Positions 8,053 through 15,104 of a DNA stretch of 23,739 nucleotides are shown here, one piece after another. The translations under genes and the position numbers were made by a program. The stretch is from contig DATCIA010000036.1 in the NCBI GenBank assembly GCA_036508075.1, positions 1 through 23,739 of the forward strand, read 5' to 3'. The notes below the pieces were generated by a model that was not told where the DNA came from, searched no databases, and saw nothing but the letters and a program-made list of their open reading frames with translations. This DNA is from PALSA-660 sp036508075. Lineage in GTDB: Bacteria; Actinomycetota; Coriobacteriia; Anaerosomatales; PALSA-660. Position 1 is the first letter of the stretch. The number at the start of each line of letters is the position of its first letter.

Positions 8053-8910
8053 CTACGCCAGGCGCTGGATGCCGATGCCGATGAGACCCGGACCGGTGTG
8101 GACGACGAGCGCCGGAGTTATCTGCCCCTCGACCGCGATGCGGTAGTCCGGCAACCGCTCCTTCATGGCGGCCATGAGCGTGTCGGCCTCTTCCCGCGCG
8201 GCGCCGTGCATCACGGTGATGTTGTACTCCTTGGCGCCCGCGGCGAACTCGACCGCCTTCTCGAGCGCCAGGGCGAGCGACTTCTTGCGTCCCCTCGACT
8301 TGGCCACGGTGTCGTAGATGCCGTCGGCGTTGCATGAGATGACGGGCTTCAGGTCGAGAAGGGTGCCCAGCATCCCCGCGACGAGGCCGATGCGGCCGCC
8401 CTTCATGAGGTACTCGAGTGTCGAGACACAGAAGTACAGCTTCGTGTGCGCCGCGACGTCCTCGACCCGGCTGCACAGCTCCGCGAACGGGAGTCCCTGC
8501 TCCACCAGCTCGCCTGCGCGTATCGCGGTCATGCCGCTGCCGATACCGATGTTCTTCGTGTCGACGTAGCAGGTCTCGAGCCCCTCGGGGGCGGGTCCCA
8601 TGCTGCTGATCGCCCCGAACGTGCCGGAGAGCCCGCTCGAGATGGTGATCGCCAGCACCTTCTCGTAGCCGTCGGCCTTGATCTGCCTGAAGAGGTCAGC
8701 GATCGTCGCGGGGCTCGGGAGCGACGTCGACGGGACCTCGGTCGCGAAGCGCGCGAACACGTCCGCGGGCTGGATGTCGATGCCGTCGCGATACTCGGCG
8801 TCCTTGTAGATGATCGTCAGCGGCGCCACGTACATGTGGTACTTCTCGCGGTACTCCCTGGGGACATCCGTGCCGGAGTCGACCAGGAGCGCGATCTTCT
8901 CTTGAGCCAT
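8053..8910 (-). CDS. DegV family fatty-acid-binding protein
   Basis: The 285-residue product has DegV family length and motifs. These are IALLVDSGTDVP at the N-terminus, PLTIIYKDAEYRDGIDI, STSLPSPATIADLF, the lipid-head-group segment ITISSGLSGTFGA, then FCVSTLEYLMKGGRIG and the C-terminal HTGPGLIGIG. DegV (FakB-like) proteins bind a fatty acid in the cytoplasm, and in Firmicutes they present it to the kinase FakA for phosphorylation; no FakA homologue is in this window. The ATG at 8910 follows AGGGGATG. It is convergent with the small protein gene and divergent from padR, so it is probably monocistronic. Confidence 0.93.
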   Translation of the reverse strand: MAQEKIALLVDSGTDVPREYREKYHMYVAPLTIIYKDAEYRDGIDIQPADVFARFATEVPSTSLPSPATIADLFRQIKADGYEKVLAITISSGLSGTFGAISSMGPAPEGLETCYVDTKNIGIGSGMTAIRAGELVEQGLPFAELCSRVEDVAAHTKLYFCVSTLEYLMKGGRIGLVAGMLGTLLDLKPVISCNADGIYDTVAKSRGRKKSLALALEKAVEFAAGAKEYNITVMHGAAREEADTLMAAMKERLPDYRIAVEGQITPALVVHTGPGLIGIGIQRLA

Positions 8911-9084
8911 CTCATCCCCTGTCCGTCGCCGGTCCCCGCGACCCAGTCTACCGCGCGGCTCACGTGGACGCCCCGGCAGGCCCGAAGATCGAATCGGCCG
9001 ATCTCGGGTAGGTGCTTGAGTAGCACGCCCCGTGACGTGACCGGCGGAGCGGGCGAAGGAGCCGCTGGCACGCCGCTCGCTGTG

Positions 9085-9110
9085 TGTCGCGACAGATAGC
9101 GATATATCGC
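9085..9110 (+). promoter_or_regulatory. Two adjacent palindromes upstream of padR
   Basis: TGTCGCGACA (9085-9094) and GCGATATATCGC (9099-9110) are both perfect inverted repeats, 4 bp apart and 26 bp before the padR start codon. The second is embedded in a longer near-palindrome from TAGCG to CGCTA. PadR-family repressors usually bind AT-rich dyads at their own promoter, so autoregulation of padR and the downstream aarF-like gene is the simplest reading. No clear -35/-10 pair could be assigned. Confidence 0.55.
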
Positions 9111-9136
9111 GCTATGACTCAACGAAAGGAAACGAG

Positions 9137-9709
9137 ATGCACCATCCTCACATGAGTGACGAGTCCTGCGGCCGCGGAGCGCACGGTCCGCGCGGCGAAT
9201 CCGGCCGACAGGGCTTCATGCCCCCGTTCGGTATGGGAATGCGCGGGCACGGCTTCGGCGGACCCGGCCAGCGCGCACGCCGCGGCGACATCCGCGCCGC
9301 CGTCCTGCGCCTGCTCTCCGAGCAGCCGATGCACGGCTACCAGATGATCCAGGAGCTCTCCGCTCGCAGCGGCGGCGCCTGGAGCCCCAGCGCCGGTTCC
9401 GTCTACCCCACGCTCCAGTTGCTCGCCGACGAAGGCCTGATCGTTGCGGAGGAGACCGCGGGCAAGAAGGTCTTCAGCCTCACGGAGGCCGGAGTCGCCG
9501 CCGTGGCCGAGACCGCCGATCAGCCCGCACCCTGGGAGGACGCCGCGCAGAGCGACGGCCCCAACGCCGGATTCCGCGAGTCGGTGGGCAAACTCATGCA
9601 CGCCGTCTTCCAGATCGGCAAGTCCGGCTCCGCGGCGCAGACCGCCGCCGCCATCGAGATCCTGGACGAGACCCGCAAGAAGCTCTACGCGATCCTCGCC
9701 GAGGGCTAG
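9137..9709 (+). CDS. PadR family transcriptional regulator
   Basis: The 190-residue protein has a PadR winged-helix domain from about residue 47. It contains RRGDIRAAVLRLLSEQPMHGYQMIQEL, then GSVYPTLQLLADEGLI with the recognition helix, and a wing with KVFSLTEAG. The C-terminal part (about 145-188) is helical and would serve dimerisation. The N-terminal 45 residues are rich in His, Gly and Met (MHHPHMSDES, then GMGMRGHGFGG), a low-complexity lead that is common in this PadR subgroup and might bind metal, though that is speculation. The ATG at 9137 follows AAAGGA. It is 53 bp upstream of the aarF-like gene on the same strand, which it probably controls. Confidence 0.92.
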   Translation: MHHPHMSDESCGRGAHGPRGESGRQGFMPPFGMGMRGHGFGGPGQRARRGDIRAAVLRLLSEQPMHGYQMIQELSARSGGAWSPSAGSVYPTLQLLADEGLIVAEETAGKKVFSLTEAGVAAVAETADQPAPWEDAAQSDGPNAGFRESVGKLMHAVFQIGKSGSAAQTAAAIEILDETRKKLYAILAEG

Positions 9710-9762
9710 ACTCTCCCCCGCTCGCCGCACCGGGCCACCACGCACAGATCTTCGGAGGATGC

Positions 9763-11463
9763 ATGAAGGCGTCACAACTACGCGCGCGCTATTGGCGCAT
9801 CGTGTTCTTCTTCGGCCGGGTGACCCTCGGCTTCATATTCTGGGAGATCGTCATGCGCAGAGTCGGCCTGGGCGGTTGGTCGGGCCGCGGCCGGTCCGAG
9901 CGCAACCGCGCCACGGCCGTCCGCTTCCGCGCGCTCGCCATCAAGATGGGCGGGCTGATGATCAAGGTGGGCCAGTTCCTGTCGGCGCGCCTCGACGTGC
10001 TGCCGCCCGAGATCACCGACGAGCTTGCGGGCCTGCAGGACGAGGTCCCCGCTGAGAGTTTCGCGGCGATCCGCGCTCAGGCGGAGTCCGAGCTCGCGCT
10101 GACGCTCGCCGAGCACTACGCCAGCTTCGACGAGACCCCGCTCGCCGCGGCGTCGCTGGGACAGGTGCACCGCGCCTGCCTGCGCGAGGCCGACGCCGCC
10201 GAGGCGGGATTCGCCGAAGTGGTGGTCAAGGTCCAGCGCCCGTACATCGAGCAGGTGGTCGAGGTCGACCTGGCCGCCATCCGTCGCGTGGGCGGATGGC
10301 TGCAGCGCTACAAGCCGGTCCGCGACCGGGCGGACGTGAACGCACTGATCGACGAGTTCGCCGCGACCACCCTCGAGGAGATCGACTACATGGCCGAAGG
10401 CGGCAACGCCGAGACCTTCGCGGCCAACTTTGCCGCCAGCCCGTACGTGAGCGTACCGCACGTGGTGTGGGAGCTGACCACCCGCCGCGTCCTGACCCTC
10501 GAGGACGTCTCGGCCATAAAGCTCGGCGACTACGACGCCATCACCGAGGCGGGGATCGCGCGTTCCGACGTGGCCGCGACGCTCGCCGACACCTACCTCA
10601 AGCAGATCTTCGAGGACGGCTTCTTCCACGCCGACCCGCATCCCGGCAACCTGTTCGTCACACCGCTCGAGGGCGTGGACGCCGACGGCGACCGCAACTG
10701 GAAGCTGACGTTCATCGACTTCGGCATGGTGGGACGCGTTCCCGAGAACCTGCGCGAAGGGCTGAGAGAGACCGTCATCGCCGTCGGCACGCAGGACGGC
10801 GCGCGGCTGGTGAAGGCCTTCAAAACGCTGGACGTCCTGCTGCCCACCGCCGACCTCAAGCTCATCGAGATGGCGAGCCTGTCGGTGTTCGACCGCTTCG
10901 GCGGCATGGGCATGGACGAGCTCAAGAGCATCGATCACAGCGAGATGATGAGTTTCGGCCTCCAGTTCCAGGAGCTGCTGCTCAACCTCCCGTTCCAGCT
11001 GCCGGAGAACCTGCTCCTGCTCGGCCGCTCGATCGCGATCCTGTCCGGGATGTGCACCGGGCTCGACCCGGAGTTCAACCTGTGGAGCTCGATCGCGCCG
11101 TACGCGACGTCGCTCATCTCCGACGAGGGCGGGTCCACCTGGGACACCATCCTGTCCGAGGGGACGAAGATCCTGCAGACGACCATCGGCCTGCCGGCGC
11201 GCGCCGACCGCGTGCTGACGCAGATGGAGCGCGGCGAGTTCAGCGTCCAGACGCCGATGCTCGACCTGCGGATCCGCAGGCTCGAGCGGTCCGTCGGCCG
11301 GATCACGACCGGGCTCGTGTTCGCCGCCCTGTTGATCGCGGGCGCGATCCTCTACGGTGCGAACCCGGGACTCGGCAGACTGCTGATGGGTGCCTCGGCG
11401 CTGCCGCTGATCGGGTTGATGCTGGGCGGGCGCGGAGGGCACCCGGGACCGCCGATGCGCTAG
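9763..11463 (+). CDS. AarF/UbiB (ABC1/ADCK) family kinase-like protein
   Basis: The 566-residue protein has the UbiB-family hallmarks. The KxGQ motif with its flanks (IKVGQFLSARLDVLP, about 67-81) is present, followed by an alanine-rich loop AAASLGQVHRA, the ATP lysine in VVVKVQRP, the catalytic-loop equivalent FFHADPHPGNLFV and the metal-binding DFGMVG. Two C-terminal membrane helices (about 515-552) anchor it, as in canonical UbiB. Family members are atypical kinases or ATPases needed for ubiquinone or other isoprenoid-lipid handling. In a possibly anaerobic host the role may concern menaquinone or general lipids. The ATG at 9763 has GGAGG 5 nt upstream. It follows padR and probably forms an operon with it. 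Confidence 0.92.
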   Translation: MKASQLRARYWRIVFFFGRVTLGFIFWEIVMRRVGLGGWSGRGRSERNRATAVRFRALAIKMGGLMIKVGQFLSARLDVLPPEITDELAGLQDEVPAESFAAIRAQAESELALTLAEHYASFDETPLAAASLGQVHRACLREADAAEAGFAEVVVKVQRPYIEQVVEVDLAAIRRVGGWLQRYKPVRDRADVNALIDEFAATTLEEIDYMAEGGNAETFAANFAASPYVSVPHVVWELTTRRVLTLEDVSAIKLGDYDAITEAGIARSDVAATLADTYLKQIFEDGFFHADPHPGNLFVTPLEGVDADGDRNWKLTFIDFGMVGRVPENLREGLRETVIAVGTQDGARLVKAFKTLDVLLPTADLKLIEMASLSVFDRFGGMGMDELKSIDHSEMMSFGLQFQELLLNLPFQLPENLLLLGRSIAILSGMCTGLDPEFNLWSSIAPYATSLISDEGGSTWDTILSEGTKILQTTIGLPARADRVLTQMERGEFSVQTPMLDLRIRRLERSVGRITTGLVFAALLIAGAILYGANPGLGRLLMGASALPLIGLMLGGRGGHPGPPMR

Positions 11464-11540
11464 CATCCTTGTCACAGGGGTATCGCTAGGTGGGGCCGCC
11501 TCAGCGGACCGCTTGCCGACACGGGGAAGGCTCGCCGCCT

Positions 11541-12340
11541 GTGGACACCAACGTCAAGAGTGTCGCCACACTGCTCGTCGTGGTCCTTGCCGGCTTCGGG
11601 ATCGCGGTGGCCGGCTCGCAGGGAGGCACCGACGTTTCCGGGATCCCTGTGTCCGCTGTGTGCGTGGGACTGGCCTTCGCGGTCCAGTGGCTCGCCTTCA
11701 TCCCGGCCTACCTCATGCACAGCGAGCGCTTCTACGATCTCACCGGGGGCTGACCTACATCGGCGTGGCCACCCTCGCCCTTGTGCTCAGCCCGCCGATC
11801 GGCGCCCGGTCCATCCTGCTCGTCGCGCTAGTGGTCATCTGGGCCGCGCGCCTCAGCACCTTCCTGTTCCGGCGCGTCGTTCGAGCCGGCAAGGACGACC
11901 GCTTCGACGAGATCAAAGCGTCGTTCCTGAGCTTCCTCAACGCCTGGAACACACAGGGACTGTGGATCAGCTTCACGCTGGCTGCAGCGCTCGCGGCCGT
12001 CACCTCGACTCGGGCCGGAGACATCGACGCCTTCGCGGTGGTCGGCCTGTTGATCTGGATCGTCGGGTTCTCGATCGAGGCCGTCGCCGACGCGCAGAAG
12101 CGCCGGTTCCGGGCGGACCCCGCCAACAAAGGCCGGTACATTCGCACCGGGCTGTGGTCGTGGTCGAGGCACCCCAACTACTTCGGCGAGATCACGCTGT
12201 GGACCGGAGTGGCGATTATCGCGCTGCCCGCCCTGCAGGGCTGGCAGTGGGTCACCCTCATCTCGCCGGTCTTCGTCTTCCTGCTGATCACCCGCGTGAG
12301 CGGCGTCCCGATCCTGGAGAAGAGGGCCGACGCGAAGTAG
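11541..12340 (+). pseudogene. DUF1295/steroid 5-alpha-reductase-like membrane protein, split by a frameshift
   Basis: Two frames together make one DUF1295 protein of about 265 residues. Frame A runs from GTG 11541 (GGGGAAGG about 11 nt upstream) to a TGA at 11751-11753 and ends ...SERFYDLTGG. Frame B continues at once as LTYIGVATLAL through to the stop at 12338-12340. The family motif FYDLTGxLTYI is therefore cut exactly at a GGGGG run, and restoring one base there joins the frames. Frame B keeps the family core, including the C-terminal KGRYIRTGLWSWSRHPNYFGE motif (NADPH/substrate side) and several membrane helices. This is either a recent inactivating 1-base deletion or a homopolymer sequencing error; the intact downstream half favours a very recent or artefactual event. 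Confidence 0.85.
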
Positions 12341-12349
12341 CGCGCGAAG

Positions 12350-12371
12350 CCGGACTCAGCAGGAGGTCCGG
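12350..12371. terminator. Inverted repeat between convergent genes
   Basis: CCGGAC (12350-12355) and GTCCGG (12366-12371) enclose a 10-nt loop in the 44-bp gap between the DUF1295 stop and the amidase stop. Its position suits a shared terminator for the two convergent genes, but the stem is short and there is no T-run. Confidence 0.35.
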
Positions 12372-12384
12372 GGGCCGGGGCGCC

Positions 12385-13413
12385 CTACCGCGACCCCAGG
12401 AAGCTCATGGTTCCCTCTTCGAGTCCTGCGGCGAGCTTGTTCTGATAGGCAGCGGTCGCCATCCGGCGATCCTCGGCGGTGTTGGACATGAAGCCCATCT
12501 CGACGATGACCGAGGGCACGGTGGCCCAGTTGAAACCGGCCATGTCCGTGCGCGGCACGACACCCCGGTCGACGGCGCCCGTGTACTTGAGCATGCCGTG
12601 GTGCAGGAGGTTGGCGGCAACGCGGCTCGGCGCCACGATGGGCCCCGTCCAGGCGTTCCTGCCAGGGGCCAGCGTCGAGATCCCGTGCCTGCTGTGGGCG
12701 GTGCTTCCGTCGCAGTGCAGGCGGATGAACAGGTCGGAGCGCGCGGCGTTGGCGATCCTCGCCCGCGTGCTGTTCGCGATGTTGACGGCGTTGCGCGTGC
12801 GGACCATGACCACCTTGACGCCCTGCCTGACCAGCCTGTCGCGCAACTTCAGCGCGACCTGGAGGTTCCTCGCGTACTCGGGGGTGTGGGTGTACCGGCC
12901 GCTCGTTCCGGAGGCCACGGCGGGCTTCCTCGTCTTGCTGCCGGGGCCGATGGGTTCCGTGGCGCGGTTGCGGATGCTCTGGTGCCCGGCATCGATGGTC
13001 ACCACGAACGGGAGCGGCGTGCCCGGCAGGAGACCCACCCTCACCTCAGCGGACGAGGCAGCCAGGTGCTTGCTGCCGGCGTAGGAGTATCGGAACGTCT
13101 CTCCGCCCGGTAGCAGCAGATCGAATCCGCCGGCGGAGTCCGTCCCCCGTGTCGCCATGTAGACCCAGATCCTCTTGGCGAAGTCGTAGCGGGAGATCGT
13201 GACGTGCTGGCCCGAGACGCCGAGGGTCTGCCCGTCTCTGACGTAGCTGACGGTGCCCCTTCCGAGGTAGGTGGAGGTGTCGGTGATCACGCTGGCAGCC
13301 GGCACGCTGATCGCGGTCGCGGTGCGGGCGAAGGCCAGGACGGGAAGCGCCAGCGCTAGCAGCGCTAGGACGCACAGGATACCCACGGCGAACGTGGCGC
13401 AACGTCGACGCAC
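12385..13413 (-). CDS. Secreted N-acetylmuramoyl-L-alanine amidase (Amidase_3)
   Basis: The 342-residue protein has a signal peptide (residues 1-30, hydrophobic core VGILCVLALLALALPVLAFA). A beta-rich domain of unknown type follows (about 35-130; TYLGRGTVSYVRDGQTLGVSGQ, Ig-like in character), then a zinc amidase domain from about 136. Expected ligands are visible: His144 (TIDAGHQ), Glu179 (THTPEYARNL) and His233 (LFIRLHCDGS), with catalytic Glu305 (SVIVEMGFMSN). It should cleave the bond between MurNAc and the stem peptide outside the membrane. The GTG at 13413 has AAAGG about 9 nt upstream. The gene is divergent from the DUF4405 gene across a 321-bp gap and convergent with DUF1295. Confidence 0.92.
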   Translation of the reverse strand: MRRRCATFAVGILCVLALLALALPVLAFARTATAISVPAASVITDTSTYLGRGTVSYVRDGQTLGVSGQHVTISRYDFAKRIWVYMATRGTDSAGGFDLLLPGGETFRYSYAGSKHLAASSAEVRVGLLPGTPLPFVVTIDAGHQSIRNRATEPIGPGSKTRKPAVASGTSGRYTHTPEYARNLQVALKLRDRLVRQGVKVVMVRTRNAVNIANSTRARIANAARSDLFIRLHCDGSTAHSRHGISTLAPGRNAWTGPIVAPSRVAANLLHHGMLKYTGAVDRGVVPRTDMAGFNWATVPSVIVEMGFMSNTAEDRRMATAAYQNKLAAGLEEGTMSFLGSR

Positions 13414-13490
13414 TGCCGTTCACCTTTCGTGCGAGTGCGTCTCGGCGTGGCCGACCTGCGCACTTCCTCGCCGAAGAGTGGACCTACGGC

Positions 13491-13588
13491 GCCGATCGCG
13501 CAAACGACCGGGGCACGGGAGCGACTCCGCCACTCGGTGTATCGGCAACCTCGGGGACCCGCACCACGCGCGGGGCACGCGACCGAGG
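13491..13588 (+). other. Possible structured RNA or leader in the 321-bp intergenic region 13414-13734
   Basis: No gene is supported between the amidase and DUF4405 starts. This stretch can fold into two adjoining units. In the first, GCCGAT (13491-13496) pairs with ATCGGC (13541-13546). Inside it ACCG (13507-13510) pairs with CGGT (13535-13538), and an inner CGG-GAG/CTCCG hairpin fills 13516-13529. In the second, CCTCGG (13549-13554) pairs with CCGAGG (13583-13588), enclosing CCCGC/GCGGG. The unpaired CGCGCAAACG beside the first helix is the kind of internal loop found in riboswitches. I could not match it to a known class, and GC-rich DNA folds easily by chance. Confidence 0.3.
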
Positions 13589-13734
13589 GATTCTCACCCG
13601 CGCGAGCATCCGATGTGTGGGAGATGCGGCCATGCTGTGGGGATTGCGACGGTCGTCGGAGGCTGGCCCCGCATTCGCCTAAGGGGGTCCCATTGCCGCG
13701 TCCTCTGACACATGCGCTCCGCGAAAGGGACCAC

Positions 13735-14667
13735 ATGCGAGCTCGATCGCGTCTCATCCTCGACCTCATCATCGCCTGCGGTCTGATCGCCGCGTACCGC
13801 CCCACGTGGACGGGCATATCGCTGCACGAGTGGGTGAGCATCGCCCTCATCGTCCCGCTGGCGATCCACCTGGTCGTGAACTGGGAGTGGTGTCTCCGCA
13901 TCGCCAGGACCTTCGTCCAGCGGCTGTTCCACGCCTCCCGTGCGAACTTCGTCGTGGACGCGGCCCTGCTCGTCGCATCGGTCGCTGTCATGCTCAGCGG
14001 CGTCATGGTCTCGCCGATCCCGGCCTTCTTCGGCGTCCAGCCGGCGCAGTCCCTGGTGTGGGCCACGCTGCACGCCTGGTCGGCGGACGCGAGCATCGCC
14101 CTGTTCCTTGTGCACGCGGCCCTGCACCGGCGTTGGATCGTCGCCACCGCCCGGAGGCTGATACCGGAGTCGCCCGCCTTCGCGGGCCGGCTCGGGAGCG
14201 CGCCGCGGCGAGGGCTGGTTCCGGCTCGAGTCCCAGGTGCCTCGGCGGTCCCTGCTTTGAGCGCGGCCCAGACCCGGCGGGTCGCCCGGCTCGCCGCCGA
14301 GAAGGCGACGGCGCGCAGGAGCGCCGGCGCGATGGGGGTCGTCACCGTCTCGCTGGCGCTGGGGTCACTGATCTTCGCTTCCGTCGCCGTGGCCGGTCCG
14401 GCGCTGTCCCGGTCGCTCGAGCGGCAGGCCGCGACGGCCGGCGCGGTCACCGCGCAGGCGGCCACACCGGCGCCGGCAACCACGACGGCGGGCGCGCCAC
14501 ACGCCGCCACCAAGAAGCGGTCAGCGAATCCCGGGACCCCTGTCGCGCAGCCCGCGCCCGCGAAGCCCAAGACCGTGACGCTGACCTGCCCGAGGACCGG
14601 ATGCAGCGCGAGCAGCTGCCATGCGACGCACGGCCAGAGCGCGGGCGTGTACTACAAGACGCACTGA
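13735..14667 (+). CDS. DUF4405 membrane protein with C-terminal CX4CH heme-like motif
   Basis: The ATG at 13735 follows AAAGGGA by 4 nt; longer in-frame versions would start in the intergenic region. The 310-residue product begins with a DUF4405-type bundle of four helices (about 5-140). Its helices carry histidines (LHEW, IHLVVNWEW, LHAW, VHAALHRRW), which suggest heme b binding. A basic cytoplasmic stretch follows (about 145-200), then a fifth helix (VVTVSLALGSLIFASVAVA) and an Ala/Pro/Thr-rich linker. The tail holds Cys285, Cys290, Cys295 and His296 (C-S-A-S-S-C-H), with His299 close by. A CX4CH site is an accepted variant of the c-type heme motif. A membrane electron-transfer role is inferred; the cysteines could instead bind metal. 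Confidence 0.8.
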   Translation: MRARSRLILDLIIACGLIAAYRPTWTGISLHEWVSIALIVPLAIHLVVNWEWCLRIARTFVQRLFHASRANFVVDAALLVASVAVMLSGVMVSPIPAFFGVQPAQSLVWATLHAWSADASIALFLVHAALHRRWIVATARRLIPESPAFAGRLGSAPRRGLVPARVPGASAVPALSAAQTRRVARLAAEKATARRSAGAMGVVTVSLALGSLIFASVAVAGPALSRSLERQAATAGAVTAQAATPAPATTTAGAPHAATKKRSANPGTPVAQPAPAKPKTVTLTCPRTGCSASSCHATHGQSAGVYYKTH

Positions 14668-14720
14668 CGCGGAACGCGTGGGGCGGTGGGCGCCGAACTC
14701 GCGAGATCGGTGGCCCGCTC

Positions 14721-14897
14721 TTACGAGGCGTCGGTGGTGGTCGACACCCGCGAGGGGCCGAACGAGCCGGCAGCAACGGCCCGCAGCAACGAGACCGAGT
14801 CGGCGGCGCCCGACACCATGAGCACGACCGGTGCTCCGGCAGTGAACGTCGCGTGGCGCTCCGTGGTCGCCTTCGCTGTCTCGACGAGTTCTCACAT
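14721..14897 (-). pseudogene. Remnant of the 5' end of a tilS-like (tRNA-Ile lysidine synthase) gene
   Basis: On the minus strand the frame from ATG 14897 reads Met, a TGA at codon 2, then ELVETAKATTERHATF and TAGAPVVLMVSGAADSVSLL, ending at a TAA (14723-14721). This matches the start of TilS, where a leading helix is followed by the PP-loop ATP motif MVSGGxDSxxLL. Here the motif has an Ala in place of the second Gly (SGAADS). After about 55 residues the similarity stops. The early TGA looks like a CGA-to-TGA change. The absence of the rest of the gene and the substituted motif point to a decayed fragment, not a working enzyme. The assignment rests on the motif and its spacing only. Confidence 0.55.
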
Positions 14898-15021
14898 GGT
14901 TCACAGGGTACTCGCCACCGGTCGGCGAGGGTGGAGCGCGCGCGGCGCCCCGCTCCCGCGCCCGCTGGGGCGGGGCCCTCGACAATCGATCGGGTACGGC
15001 GGACGGTGCATAGAAGATGCG

Positions 15022-15040
15022 CCAGATTGCAGCGATCTGG
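15022..15040 (+). promoter_or_regulatory. Dyad upstream of livK (possible operator)
   Basis: CCAGAT (15022-15027) and ATCTGG (15035-15040) flank TGCAGCG, 65 bp before the livK start. A poor -10-like TAGACT (15051-15056) follows. The dyad is a candidate operator for the liv operon or a leader hairpin. The rest of the 437-bp gap 14668-15104 holds the tilS-like remnant and otherwise nothing I can identify. Confidence 0.4.
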
Positions 15041-15104
15041 ATTCATGGTGCTAGACTGTGCTCCTGCGTTTCGAAGTAGGACATGTGGAAAGGGGCTGAT
15101 GGGT

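Noticed and set aside
9778..11475. Open frame of 565 codons on the minus strand
   Set aside because: It lies opposite the well-supported AarF/UbiB gene, has low-complexity Arg/His/Asp-rich sequence, no ribosome site and no recognisable domain; it is a high-GC shadow.
11745..11756. Programmed -1 frameshift in the DUF1295 gene
   Set aside because: The site C-GGG-GGC does not fit the X-XXY-YYZ slippery pattern, no downstream stimulator was evident, and this family is not known for frameshifting.
13491..13600. Cobalamin, c-di-GMP-I or c-di-AMP riboswitch
   Set aside because: Short matches (for example CCGCCACT or CGGGGACCC) occur, but the remaining conserved blocks of each class are missing or out of order on both strands.
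14892..14894. TGA at codon 2 of the tilS-like remnant as a second selenocysteine
   Set aside because: TilS has no redox residue there, no suitable hairpin context was seen, and the remainder of the gene is missing; a nonsense change in a relic is simpler.
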